NCBI RefSeq assembly: GCF_002250505.1
Contig: NZ_NJGY01000002.1
Location: 522,374 to 586,373 of the forward strand
Reading direction: 5' to 3'
Length of the DNA: 64,000 bases
Source: Janthinobacterium sp. PC23-8
Lineage (GTDB): Bacteria > Pseudomonadota > Gammaproteobacteria > Burkholderiales > Burkholderiaceae_D
In this document: positions 1 to 8,955 of the stretch, piece by piece
How the letters are laid out: each line of letters begins with the position of its first letter
Numbering within the stretch: position 1 is the stretch's first letter
Notes under the pieces: generated by a model
Told to the model about the DNA's origin: nothing
Databases searched by the model: none
What the model saw: only the letters and a program-made list of their open reading frames with translations
Position numbers and translations under genes: made by a program

Positions 1-887
1 GCCGGCACGGTTTGGCCTTTCATGACCGCCAGCGCATCCTGCACGCCTTTTTCGCCGACCACGAAGGGCTGTTGCGCGGTGGTGGCTTGCAACACATTGT
101 CGGCCGCCAGGAGGCCACGGCCCAGCTGCTCCGAGCTGTCGGTGCCGAACACAAACACCTTGCCGGCCTTGCCCGCATTGCGCACCGCCTGCATGGCGCC
201 CACCGTGCCGCCTTCGTTGGCGGCGTAGATCACGTTGATGTTCGGATTGGCCGTCAGCATGTCGCCGGCCACCGCCACCGCTTTTTCAGGCAGCCAGGCA
301 TCCTGCTCGGCGACCACCGCGACCTGCGTGCCCTTTTTGACATTATCGAGGAAGCCGCCGGTGCGCTCGCCGCTCTGGCCCGGCAACAGCGACTTGAAGG
401 CCAGCACGGCCACGTTCGCCTTGCCGCCGAGCTTGTCGTTGATAAAGGTAGCCGCCGCCGCGCCGGTCGACAGCCCGATATCGCGGTCGCTGGACTTCAC
501 ATGGCCCTGCACCACACCGGCCTTGTCGATGCCGGTGCCGACCGTGATGACGGTAATGCCCTTGGCGCGCGCCCGTTCGATGGCCGGCAGCGAGTTGCTC
601 GGATGCAGGGCCGTGAGAACGATGGCGTTCACGCCGCGCGCGATAAAGGTGTCGATGGTCTGCGCTTCCTTTTCAATCTTGTTGTCGGTATTGGCTTCGA
701 GCAAGGTCGCATTGCCCGCCTTGGCGGCGGCGCGCATGCCGGCCAGCACGGTTTTCATATAAATATCCTGCTGGAACACGATGCCGGCGATGACCGGCTT
801 GTCGGCCGCCTGCGCGCTCGAAAGGCCGGCGCCGATGACGGTACAAGCGGTCACGGCCGCCACCATTATTTTTTTAGCGAAATGCAT
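1..887 (-). CDS. Sugar ABC transporter periplasmic substrate-binding protein, RbsB-like (3' end beyond window)
   Basis: The reading frame starts at an ATG and stays open to the left edge, so the C-terminus is missing. The first 27 or so residues are a Sec signal peptide (basic start, then a hydrophobic run ending AQA). The mature part shows the pentose/hexose-binding fold of the RbsB family (Peripla_BP_4): IAGIVFQQD start, a GMRAAA helix, the hinge stretch ARGVNAIVLTALHPSN, and a late AANEGGTVGAMQAV segment. It should bind a sugar in the periplasm and pass it to an ABC importer, whose other genes would lie to the left. It follows the SDR dehydrogenase gene by 64 bases on the same strand, which suggests one sugar uptake and oxidation operon. 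The sugar cannot be named from the sequence. Confidence 0.87.
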   Translation of the reverse strand, partial: MHFAKKIMVAAVTACTVIGAGLSSAQAADKPVIAGIVFQQDIYMKTVLAGMRAAAKAGNATLLEANTDNKIEKEAQTIDTFIARGVNAIVLTALHPSNSLPAIERARAKGITVITVGTGIDKAGVVQGHVKSSDRDIGLSTGAAAATFINDKLGGKANVAVLAFKSLLPGQSGERTGGFLDNVKKGTQVAVVAEQDAWLPEKAVAVAGDMLTANPNINVIYAANEGGTVGAMQAVRNAGKAGKVFVFGTDSSEQLGRGLLAADNVLQATTAQQPFVVGEKGVQDALAVMKGQTVP

Positions 888-951
888 GTCTTTGTCTCCT
901 GTTTTTATAGTGGAAAAACACTGCCTTGCTGCTTTGCTACTTTTTGCGACT

Positions 952-1746
952 TCAGCCCAGCTGCACCAACAGGCCGCCATCGACCACGAACTCGCTGCCG
1001 GTGCAATAGCTGGCGCGCGGGCTGGCGGCAAAGGCGATCATCTCGGCCACCTCGTTCGGTTCGCCGATGCGGCCGATCGGTATGCCCTCGCCCCATTGCG
1101 CGAAGACCTGCTCCTTGCTGGCGCCGGCGCCGAACTTCTCGAACGACAGGTCCAGCAGCGGCGTGCGGATCGAACCGGGACTGACGGTATTGGCGCGGAT
1201 GCCGCTGGCCGCGTAGTCGTTGGCCAGGGTGCGCGTAAAGCCGAGGATGGCGGCCTTGCTGGTGGCATAGGCCGCCACGTCGTGCTGACAGGCCGTGCCC
1301 TGCACGGAAGACACATTGACGATGGCGCCGTCGCGCTGCGCCACCATATGCGGCACCGCATGGTGGGCCAGCAGGAACACGCTTTTCAGGTTGACCGCCA
1401 TCACCCGGTCCCACGTCTCTTCCGAGGTTTCCGTGGCCGAGCCGTAGGGGTGGATGGCCACCGTATGCACGGTGATATGCAGGCCGCCCAGGGTAGCGAT
1501 GGTCTGGGCTAGAGCCGCCTTGACGACGCTGCCGGTGGCCGCGTCGCCCGAGATCCCCAGCAACTGGACATCGTGCGCAGCGGCAAACGCCACGGCCTCG
1601 TCCACGCCGCGGTCGGCCAGGATGGCGACGCGGGCGCCCCGCTGCGCCAGCAGCACGGCCGCATGCAGGCCGATGCCACTCGAGCCGCCCACCACCAGCG
1701 CCACCTTGCCGGCCAGCTCCTGGGCAAATTGTTGCGATGAATTCAT
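952..1746 (-). CDS. SDR family NAD(P)-dependent oxidoreductase
   Basis: This is a 264-residue classical short-chain dehydrogenase. The start is the ATG at 1746, chosen because AGGAGG lies seven bases upstream; a longer frame to 1818 lacks such a site. The Rossmann nucleotide motif is GGSSGIG (residues 20-26) and the active site is NVSS (S146/S147) with YATSK (Y160, K164). The usual NNAG structural motif is absent: the equivalent stretch reads HTVA (about 94-97). The C-terminal GSEFVVDGG is typical. Because the next gene downstream is a sugar-binding protein, the enzyme probably oxidises a sugar or sugar alcohol, as sugar dehydrogenases do in oxidative pentose or deoxysugar routes. That substrate class is inferred from context only. 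Confidence 0.87.
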   Translation of the reverse strand: MNSSQQFAQELAGKVALVVGGSSGIGLHAAVLLAQRGARVAILADRGVDEAVAFAAAHDVQLLGISGDAATGSVVKAALAQTIATLGGLHITVHTVAIHPYGSATETSEETWDRVMAVNLKSVFLLAHHAVPHMVAQRDGAIVNVSSVQGTACQHDVAAYATSKAAILGFTRTLANDYAASGIRANTVSPGSIRTPLLDLSFEKFGAGASKEQVFAQWGEGIPIGRIGEPNEVAEMIAFAASPRASYCTGSEFVVDGGLLVQLG

Positions 1747-1875
1747 CAATCCTCCTTGTTTGCCAGCCATGTTGATGGCGGTGCATCCACATAAAGGTAC
1801 TAGTACCTCAGTTAGCAAACAATAGCATGGCTTTTATCGTCATGGCAATCGTTTTTGGGTTGATTTAAAACAAGA

Positions 1876-1900
1876 CTGGCCCGCTTGTCAGGCGGGCCAG
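1876..1900 (-). terminator. Rho-independent terminator of the deacetylase-caspase gene
   Basis: A perfect 9-base stem (CTGGCCCGC with GCGGGCCAG) closes a 7-base loop. On the minus strand it is followed by TCTTGTTTT. It lies 32 bases after the stop of the gene at 1932-4691. Confidence 0.75.
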
Positions 1901-1931
1901 AAAGGACCATCGGGATGCATAAAAGGTAAGG

Positions 1932-4691
1932 CTACAGCTTTTCCATCTTCTGCCGCACGGCCGGCGCGGCGCTGGCCGTCGGTGCCAGTTCCAGATAGGT
2001 TTTATAGGCCACCTTCGCCCTGGCGCCATCGCCGGCCTTGAAATAGGCGTCACCCAGGTTCAGGTAGGCGATTGCACGCGACGGGTCCATCTTGACGGTA
2101 TTTTCAAACCAGCGCGCCGCTTCGCGGTACTTTTCCTGCTTGTAGAACACAAAGCCCAGGTTGTTGGCGGCCAGGGCGAAGTCGGGCCGCAGTTTGAGCG
2201 CTTCCGTAAATTGCGCTTCGGCCAGGTCGTACTGCTTTTCCTTGTAATGCTGCAAGCCACGGTCGTTGGCGCGCTGGGCCAGCTGGCGCGTGGTGCTCGG
2301 CACGGCGCCCGGCGTGACGAGCTTCTGTTCGCCGCCCTGCAAGTCCCTGACCGTCACGCTGGCCGCCGCCGGCTTGGCGTCGAGCTTGCTGTTCATGGCG
2401 ATCGCTTCGGTCGACAGCTGCGTCGTGTTGGGGCTGAGGAATTCCGTCTCGCCCGGCAGTTCGAACACGAAGTCGCCGCCTTCGGACCCGGGCAGGCTGC
2501 CAAAAGCCGGCGTCTGGTTCGATACGCTCGACACGGCCGGTGCCACGTAGGCCGCCAGTTCGGTGGCCGTGATCAGGCCGTCGCCGTTCAGGTCGGCCTT
2601 GCCGGCCAGGCCCTGCAACAACGTCCAGGTAAATACCGAGTGGCCGTTCGGGCCGCCATCGGCGACCAGCTGGTCGCCGCCGCCGGCCGTCAGCATTTGC
2701 CGGCCGATGCGCTTGGCGTTATCGCGCAGGAAGGAACTGCTGCCGGCGCCGCGCGTCAGGCCCAGGCCGCTGTAACAGGCGTCCATCACGAACAGCGCGT
2801 GCTTGGCCGTCAGGCTTTCGGCGATATTCTGGATTTCCGTCATCGGGATCGCGTCCGTGGCAAACTGCGCCGGATCGGAGTCGGCCGGCACAATATAGCC
2901 GAGGTCGCGCCCCGAACTGAGCTTGCGCGTGGCGCCATGGCCGGCAAAGAACACAAAGATGCGGTCGTTCTTCTGCACGCCGCCATGGGCCAGCCTGTCG
3001 TGGAAGGCTGCCAGGATATTGTTGCGCGTCGCTTCCCCATTTTTCAACGTCACCACGCGCGCGGGCGCAAAGCCGAATTTGTCGATCAGGGTTTCGCGGA
3101 TGCTTTGCGCGTCGCGCACCGCATATTGCAGCTTGGGCCACTTGGCGTAGTCGTCGATGCCGATCACCACCGCCCAGGAATTGGCGTAGCCGGTCGAGAT
3201 GGCCACTTTCTCGGGCGCCGGCGCCTCGCCCTTGGCCGACTTGAACGTGGTGCCGTCCCAGCCGGCGAACTGATAGCCTTCGGCCACCAGGCGCTCGAGA
3301 ATGGCCGGCAAGGCTTTGACGGTGCGCTCGTGGATATCATGGAACAGGATAATGCCGCGTTCCGCCTTGTCGACCGAGGCCAGCACGCGATTGGTAATCG
3401 AGCTCGGCACCGGGTCGGCCCAGTCCAGCGAATCGATATTCCACATCACCGATTTGAGGTGAGCGTCGGCCAGCGCGGCCATGCCTTCGCTGTTGCGCGC
3501 GCCGTAAGGGAAGCGGAACAGCGCGGCGCGCTCCGGGCTGATGGCTTTCAACAAGGTGTCGGTACCGAGGATTTCGCCCTTGAGCTTGTCGCCGGTTTCC
3601 TTGGACAACTGTGCATGGGTAAAACTATGGTTGCCCACTGCATAGCCCTCTTTCATCAGCTTGCGGCTCACTTCCGCGCCCGCCCCCAGCCTGGCGTGGC
3701 CCTCGGCGTCCAGGCTGCCCAGGTTGCGGCCCACATTGAAGAACACGGCCGGCACGCCATACTGTTTCAAAATTGCGCTGATCTCTTCCGTGTAGCGGCG
3801 ATGAGGGCCGTCGTCAAAGGTCAGGACGATGGTTTTTTTCGGCAAATTCAAACCGAAGATTTCCGCATCCTCCTTGTTGACGGCCGGTTTGGGTTCCGGG
3901 ATGGAACCGGCCGGCGGCTTGGCGTATGGCATGACGACGCCGTTTTCCTTGAGAATCTGCTCCCGGTTGTACAGTTTTTTCAGCTGCGCCACATAGTCGT
4001 CCCAGCGCTCGCGCTTGAGTTCAATGGCGCGCTGGCCCATGTTGCCGAAGATCTGGCGTATCTCTTTTTCGTAATTGCGTTCGATTTCGGCCAGCGCATC
4101 AAGGTCTTCCGAAATGCGCTTGTGCAGCTTGATCGCCGGCAGCGAGCCGTCTTTCGCCACATCGGCCAGCAAGCCTTGCAGCAATTCGCGGAAGGCCAGG
4201 CGGTCGGCGTCAAACAGGCCGGGGTCCGATTCGATATAGGTCAGCAAGCCATCGATGGCGTCGAAGCGGCCGGGATTGCCGGGCGCCATCAACTGGTCCA
4301 GCATCGTATCGAGCCTGGCGCTACGCTCCTGGTTGTCGTGGAACAGCGCCTGGCCCACTTTACGCGCTGCGTCGCGCGCGCCGTCGGGCAGGCTGTCTTC
4401 GTCGGCCAGCAGCACGATGATCTTGCGGAAATTGGCCAGCAGCTCGCGCAGCTGCGTGGCAACCGCCTTGGCATCGGCGCTGGCTTTGCTGGCGGCGGCG
4501 TCCTTTGCTACTGCCTCGGCGGACGGCTGGGCGGGCGTGGCGGGACGGGTAAATGCATAGACGCCGGCGCCAAAGGCCAGCGCCACTGCAACGGTGGCGG
4601 CAATCTTGATCGGCTTGGAAGTCACAACTGGGGTATTCCCTTCAACTACGGAGGTCTGCAAGAACTTGCTTGATCCGTAATTGTAGAGCAC
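1932..4691 (-). CDS. Polysaccharide deacetylase - caspase-like peptidase - EF-hand - TPR fusion protein
   Basis: The 919-residue frame begins with GTG; a second GTG at 4625 (after an AAGGGA) is an alternative start and would leave a short tail before the membrane helix. In order: a signal anchor (28-48); a helical region (60-250) rich in charged residues; a NodB-type polysaccharide deacetylase (about 285-475) with TFDDGP (291-296), NHSFTH (354-359), RFPYG (393-397) and HDIH (451-454); a caspase-like C14 domain (about 503-745) with catalytic His585 in FFAGHG and Cys639 in DACYSG; an EF-hand loop D700-N702-D704-G705-I707-E711; and three TPR units (about 805-906). The first helix implies a periplasmic location. 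A cell-wall or capsule deacetylase combined with a protease suggests proteolytic control or self-processing, but this is inference. The gene stands alone with its own terminator. Confidence 0.88.
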   Translation of the reverse strand: MLYNYGSSKFLQTSVVEGNTPVVTSKPIKIAATVAVALAFGAGVYAFTRPATPAQPSAEAVAKDAAASKASADAKAVATQLRELLANFRKIIVLLADEDSLPDGARDAARKVGQALFHDNQERSARLDTMLDQLMAPGNPGRFDAIDGLLTYIESDPGLFDADRLAFRELLQGLLADVAKDGSLPAIKLHKRISEDLDALAEIERNYEKEIRQIFGNMGQRAIELKRERWDDYVAQLKKLYNREQILKENGVVMPYAKPPAGSIPEPKPAVNKEDAEIFGLNLPKKTIVLTFDDGPHRRYTEEISAILKQYGVPAVFFNVGRNLGSLDAEGHARLGAGAEVSRKLMKEGYAVGNHSFTHAQLSKETGDKLKGEILGTDTLLKAISPERAALFRFPYGARNSEGMAALADAHLKSVMWNIDSLDWADPVPSSITNRVLASVDKAERGIILFHDIHERTVKALPAILERLVAEGYQFAGWDGTTFKSAKGEAPAPEKVAISTGYANSWAVVIGIDDYAKWPKLQYAVRDAQSIRETLIDKFGFAPARVVTLKNGEATRNNILAAFHDRLAHGGVQKNDRIFVFFAGHGATRKLSSGRDLGYIVPADSDPAQFATDAIPMTEIQNIAESLTAKHALFVMDACYSGLGLTRGAGSSSFLRDNAKRIGRQMLTAGGGDQLVADGGPNGHSVFTWTLLQGLAGKADLNGDGLITATELAAYVAPAVSSVSNQTPAFGSLPGSEGGDFVFELPGETEFLSPNTTQLSTEAIAMNSKLDAKPAAASVTVRDLQGGEQKLVTPGAVPSTTRQLAQRANDRGLQHYKEKQYDLAEAQFTEALKLRPDFALAANNLGFVFYKQEKYREAARWFENTVKMDPSRAIAYLNLGDAYFKAGDGARAKVAYKTYLELAPTASAAPAVRQKMEKL

Positions 4692-4714
4692 GCCAGCGAC
4701 TTGCGCCGTTCGAT

Positions 4715-4906
4715 TTATTGCCGACAGTCACCATCGTCGGCTGCGGCGGCCTCGCGCAGCAGGCGCTGCACCACCGCCGCGTCGCCGATGGCGCCCATGG
4801 CCAGCAGGGCAAAGCGGGCCAGGAACAGCGGCGCGCGCTGCTCGCCGATGCCGCCCATGGTATGGCACAGCTCGGTGTAGAGATTGTCGAGTTCGATGTC
4901 GCTCAT
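4715..4906 (-). CDS. Small DUF2783 domain protein
   Basis: This is a 63-residue acidic protein starting at an ATG with GGAGG upstream. Its start overlaps the stop of the FAD hydroxylase gene by four bases (ATGA), so the two are translationally coupled. The pattern DNLYTELCHTMGGI then ARFALLAMGAIGDAAVVQRLL matches my memory of the DUF2783 family, tiny proteins that commonly sit directly after MhpA-type FAD hydroxylases. The biochemical role is unknown; an accessory or stabilising role for the hydroxylase is plausible. Confidence 0.7.
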   Translation of the reverse strand: MSDIELDNLYTELCHTMGGIGEQRAPLFLARFALLAMGAIGDAAVVQRLLREAAAADDGDCRQ

Positions 4907-6582
4907 GCTGCCTCCGTGGTCAATATTGTTGTGAGCGCCTGACGCACTTGCGCCGGCGTTACGTCGTGCCAGCGCCCCAGCACATGGCCGTCGGGCCGCA
5001 CCAGGTAAAAGCTGCCCTGGCGGGCGCCGAACAGGGAAAACAGCTGGCCCGCATAGTCCCAGGCGCACAGGCCACCCGCCTGCGAGGGCTGCCGCGCCAA
5101 GGCCAGCGTGGTCACGCCTTCCAGCGCCAGCAGCTCTGCCGGCACGGCGCCATCGTCGCTGAAATACAGGCCCACGCAAGCGCCCTGCCCCAGCTTCACC
5201 AGGTCCGTCACATGGGCGGCGCGCCGCGCTCCACGCTCGACCAGCGCCAGCGGACACTCGGGCAGCACCGCGCCTGGCGCCGGGCCGGCCGCAAAGACCG
5301 CGCTATCGGCCACGTTCAGGGGCGACTGCGCGTAGGCAATCGCACTGGTCTGGCGCGGATTGATCAGAGACCGTACGTGCGGATGCTTGCAGGCCAAGCC
5401 CAGCACGGCCGTGCGCATCAGCTCGAAGGCGAACGTGGGCGGCGCCATGAATTCCGTGCTTTTGCTGCCGTGACGCAGGTTTTCATGGGCGGCAAACACG
5501 CGCTCATCGGAATAGCTGTCCAGCAACATCTCACCGGCTCGTCCCTGCACCACATAAGCGAGCTTCCAGGCCAGGTTGTCGGCGTCGTCGATGCCGGAGT
5601 TCGCGCCGCGCACGCCGAAAATCGGCACCAGGTGGGCGGCGTCGCCGGCAAACAGCACGCGGCCGTGGCGGTATTTTTCCAGGGTCAGGGCATTGGCCTT
5701 GTAGAGGGTGATCCAGACCGGGTGCCAGGGCGCGGTTTCCCCCATCATGGCCAGCAGGCTGTCGACACGCGGCGCGACGTTGTCCAGCAGCACGGCCGCC
5801 TGGGCGTCCTCGTCGTCGCGCAGCTGGTAGTCGATGCGCCAGATATCGTCGGGCTGCTTGTGCACCAGCACGGTCGAGCCCGGGTTGGACGGCGGATCGA
5901 AGTAGGCCAGGCGCTCGGTCGGACGATCGCTTTTCAGGTGGATATCGACGATCACATAGCGGCCCTCGTAGCTGGTGCCCCGCAGTTTCAGGCCAAGGGC
6001 CTCGCGCACCGCGCTGCGCCCGCCATCGGCGGCCACCAGCCAGTCGGTGTCGATATTGTACGTCTCGTGTGGCGTGGCCACGGTGACGCTGGCGCCGCTC
6101 TCGCGCTGCTCGACGGCGATGACGCGCGTCTGCCAGCGAATAACGATCAGATCGCCGTGCAGTTCGGCCGCATCGAGCAAAAACTGTTCGATATGGTATT
6201 GCGCCAGGTTGATCATGGGCGGCAACTTCTGGTTGGCGTCCTGCGGCATGCTGAAATGCAGCACCTCCTCGTCACGGTAAAAACTGCGGCCACCGGCCCA
6301 CGGCAAGCCTTTCGCCAGGAAACCGTCGAGCGCACCCAGGCGGTCGATGATTTCCAGGCTGCGCCGCGAGATGCAGATGGCGCGGCTGCCCGTGCACACG
6401 CCATCGTCGGCCTCGACCAGCACCGAGCGCACGCCGTGGCGCGCCAGACCCAGCGCCGTGGCCAGGCCCACCGGGCCGCCGCCAACGATCAGGACTGGCG
6501 TGTGTTCGCGGCCCTCGCCCGCAGATTTGCCTGGAGGATAAACCCTGGGCACGTGGGGATATGGTTGAAATGCAGGTGTCAT
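4903..6582 (-). CDS. FAD-dependent aromatic hydroxylase, MhpA/PheA-TfdB family
   Basis: The protein has 559 residues from the ATG at 6582, which overlaps the transporter stop as ATGA and has AAAGGAAT upstream. The FAD-binding GGGPVG is at 34-39, the NAD(P)H-linked DGGRS at 186-190 and the second FAD motif GDAAHLVP at 313-320, followed by GVRGANSGIDDADNLAWKL, which is characteristic of 3-(3-hydroxyphenyl)propionate and phenol hydroxylases. The C-terminal 150 residues fit the thioredoxin-like domain of this family. It would add oxygen to a phenolic ring using NAD(P)H. Its position between an aromatic-acid-type MFS transporter and a DUF2783 gene supports uptake and hydroxylation of an aromatic acid. 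No ring-cleavage genes are in the window, so the substrate is unknown. Confidence 0.87.
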   Translation of the reverse strand: MTPAFQPYPHVPRVYPPGKSAGEGREHTPVLIVGGGPVGLATALGLARHGVRSVLVEADDGVCTGSRAICISRRSLEIIDRLGALDGFLAKGLPWAGGRSFYRDEEVLHFSMPQDANQKLPPMINLAQYHIEQFLLDAAELHGDLIVIRWQTRVIAVEQRESGASVTVATPHETYNIDTDWLVAADGGRSAVREALGLKLRGTSYEGRYVIVDIHLKSDRPTERLAYFDPPSNPGSTVLVHKQPDDIWRIDYQLRDDEDAQAAVLLDNVAPRVDSLLAMMGETAPWHPVWITLYKANALTLEKYRHGRVLFAGDAAHLVPIFGVRGANSGIDDADNLAWKLAYVVQGRAGEMLLDSYSDERVFAAHENLRHGSKSTEFMAPPTFAFELMRTAVLGLACKHPHVRSLINPRQTSAIAYAQSPLNVADSAVFAAGPAPGAVLPECPLALVERGARRAAHVTDLVKLGQGACVGLYFSDDGAVPAELLALEGVTTLALARQPSQAGGLCAWDYAGQLFSLFGARQGSFYLVRPDGHVLGRWHDVTPAQVRQALTTILTTEAA

Positions 6583-7958
6583 GATGATTCCTTTAAAATA
6601 GCTGGCTTTGCCTGGCCACGGGAGATCGGCAAGGTCAGCACGATGACGGCGCCGACCACCAGCAGCGCGCTGGCGTACAGCAGGCCGGTGGCAAAGCTGT
6701 TGGTCTGGTCTTTCAGCCACCCCACCACGACCGGGTTCAGGGCCGAGCCGATATTGCCGGTAGCGTTGATGACGGCAATGCCGATGGCGCGCGCGGCAAA
6801 GCTCAGGGCGCCATCGGGCGTGGTCCAGAACACCGACATGGCCGTATAGGCGCCGGTCGAGGCCATGCAGATGCCCAGCAGTTGCACCACCGGATTGCCC
6901 GAATACGCCGTCAACAGCCAGCCAAAGGCCGACAGCAGCATCGGCCAGACGATATGCCAGCGCCTTTCCTGCAAACGGTCCGAGCGGCGGCCCCAGGCGA
7001 TCATGCCGGCCACCGTGCAGACCTGCGGTATGGCGGCCAGCAAGCCGATGGTGGTATTGCTGGCGCCGTTATTGAAGCTTTTCACGATCAGCGGCGTCCA
7101 GACCGCCACCATGGCCAGGGTATTGACCAGGCAAAAGTAGGCGAGGCCAAATTTCAGCACGGTGGGCGAGCACATTTCGGCCAGCACTGATGGCTTGTCT
7201 GATCCCGAAGTGGGCGGTGCTACCGGCTTTTCCGCCTCCAGCATGCGCGCCAGCGCCTGCTGTTCCAGCTTGCTGAGCCAGCCCGCCTTGCCCGGCGCAT
7301 CGTCGAGATAGCCATACACGGCCAGTCCCAGCAGCACGGAAGGCAGGCCTTCGAGCAGGAACAACCATTGCCAGCCAGACAGGCCCCAGTGGCCGTCGAG
7401 CCCCAGGATCAAGCCGGACAAAGCGGACCCGACGGCGGCCGTGACCGGCATGGCGATCATGAACAGGGCATTGGCGCGCGCCCTGTGGCTGCTCGGAAAC
7501 CAGAACGTCAGGTACAGCAACATGCCGGGCAGGAAGCCCGCTTCCGTCACGCCGACGAGAAAGCGCAGCAGATACAGGCTGGCGGGGCTGCTGGCGAACA
7601 TGGTGGCGGTCGACGCCAGGCCCCAGGCGATCATGATGGAGCCGATCCAGCGCCGCGCGCCCAGGCGGGCCAGGATGATATTGCTCGGTATGCTGCAGGC
7701 GATATAGCCGATATAGAACAACGTGGTGGCAAAACCGAACTGGGTGCCCGACAGGCCCAGCTCCTGCATCATGGTCAGGCCGGCAAATCCGATATTGATG
7801 CGGTCGAGAAAGGAAAACACGAACAGCAGGAACAGAAACCACAGCAGGTGGCGCGATACCTTGCGTATCACTTGCTGTTCCAGCTGCGTGGTGGCGGCGT
7901 CCCGGATCTGTGGCCCGGGGGAAGGGGTGGCGGTGGCCAGAGTCATGCTTGTCTCCAT
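6579..7958 (-). CDS. MFS transporter, anion:cation symporter (ACS) family
   Basis: A 459-residue protein with 12 predicted membrane helices in two halves joined by a hydrophilic loop (about residues 215-255). The early FLDRINIGFA and the GARRWIG loop between helices 2 and 3, with LLYLTFWFPSSHRARANALF later, are typical of the ACS family that imports aromatic and organic acids (4-hydroxybenzoate, phthalate and phenylpropionate type carriers). Two close starts are possible: ATG 7958 (AAGGA upstream) or ATG 7946 (GGAG upstream). It is the first structural gene after the LuxR regulator and overlaps the hydroxylase gene by four bases. It probably brings in the hydroxylase substrate. Confidence 0.88.
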   Translation of the reverse strand: METSMTLATATPSPGPQIRDAATTQLEQQVIRKVSRHLLWFLFLLFVFSFLDRINIGFAGLTMMQELGLSGTQFGFATTLFYIGYIACSIPSNIILARLGARRWIGSIMIAWGLASTATMFASSPASLYLLRFLVGVTEAGFLPGMLLYLTFWFPSSHRARANALFMIAMPVTAAVGSALSGLILGLDGHWGLSGWQWLFLLEGLPSVLLGLAVYGYLDDAPGKAGWLSKLEQQALARMLEAEKPVAPPTSGSDKPSVLAEMCSPTVLKFGLAYFCLVNTLAMVAVWTPLIVKSFNNGASNTTIGLLAAIPQVCTVAGMIAWGRRSDRLQERRWHIVWPMLLSAFGWLLTAYSGNPVVQLLGICMASTGAYTAMSVFWTTPDGALSFAARAIGIAVINATGNIGSALNPVVVGWLKDQTNSFATGLLYASALLVVGAVIVLTLPISRGQAKPAILKESS

Positions 7959-8097
7959 AAGGTCCTTGCCACGCCGTGCTTGTTGTTATTGGCGTGGGCT
8001 GCCGGGTGATCCCGGCTTGAGACACAGTATGCAGACGCCTACGTCCTTGCTTGTCCCCATTTTGGGGACATTGCTGGTTCGAAAGGCGTATGGCGCA

Positions 8098-8913
8098 TCA
8101 CGCCGTCCGCGAGTCGACGCACAGCGCAAACAGCTGGCGCTGGCTGGAAATGCCCATGCGCTTGTAGGCACGCTTCTGGTATGTGATCACGCTCGACGGT
8201 TGCAAGCCCATGGCGTCGGCGATTTCAACGGCGCTCAAACCTTCGAGCACGCCACGCAGCACATCGAGTTCGCGCTTGCTGAGCTGGGGGCAATGCCGGC
8301 GCAGGCTGGCCAGCATCATCGGCGCCACGCCCTGCACGGGCTGGCCGTTGAGGCGGTAATGGTGTTGCACGCCGTGGGCGAACAGCGGCGCCAGGGTCTC
8401 GATGGCGGCGATTTCGGCGGGCGCGAACGGGCCTTGGGCGCTGTCTCGGTAGAAATTGACGGAAAGCCAGATATCGCCGGCCGGCCGCACCAGCAGCGAC
8501 AGGCGGTCCGACACGTTCGGGCGTTGATAGCAGGCGGCGCGGTAGCCGGGGTGGGCGATCTCATCGCTGGCCTGCTGGTGCAGCACGATGGCGGCGTCCA
8601 GCCTGGGCGACGCCGGGGCGATCACGCTCTGGTTGCCGTCGAGCGCATAGTAGTGGCGCGCGTAGCTGTCGGCGATGTCCTGCAAAAAGCGTCCACCGCG
8701 CCGGTCAGCCACGGCCACCGTGCGCGGCCGGTTGCCGAATTCATAGGCAAAGATCGTGCACTGGACGATGGGCGCGGCGCCGGCCACGGTGTTCAGGATG
8801 GCGCCGGCCATGGCGTTGACGTCGTCATGGCCGATCGCGCTCATCAGCTCGAAGGCGCGGCCCAGGTCCAGCTGGCCTTGCGCTTCCTTGCGTTCGACCT
8901 TCCAGTAGCGCAT
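8098..8913 (-). CDS. LuxR family transcriptional regulator
   Basis: The 271-residue protein ends in a GerE/LuxR helix-turn-helix (about 210-265: LSKRELDVLRGVLEGLSAVEIADAMGL is the hallmark region). The N-terminal 200 residues carry no receiver or autoinducer-binding signature I can name; the hydrophobic/aromatic alternation fits a GAF-like ligand pocket. It lies 139 bases upstream of the MFS-hydroxylase-DUF2783 operon on the same strand and is the obvious candidate regulator, perhaps sensing the aromatic substrate. This regulatory link is inferred from position. Confidence 0.83.
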   Translation of the reverse strand: MRYWKVERKEAQGQLDLGRAFELMSAIGHDDVNAMAGAILNTVAGAAPIVQCTIFAYEFGNRPRTVAVADRRGGRFLQDIADSYARHYYALDGNQSVIAPASPRLDAAIVLHQQASDEIAHPGYRAACYQRPNVSDRLSLLVRPAGDIWLSVNFYRDSAQGPFAPAEIAAIETLAPLFAHGVQHHYRLNGQPVQGVAPMMLASLRRHCPQLSKRELDVLRGVLEGLSAVEIADAMGLQPSSVITYQKRAYKRMGISSQRQLFALCVDSRTA

Positions 8914-8955
8914 GGCCGCTCCCCGTCGCTATGAGTGCTGGGTTGACCGCTGGTG

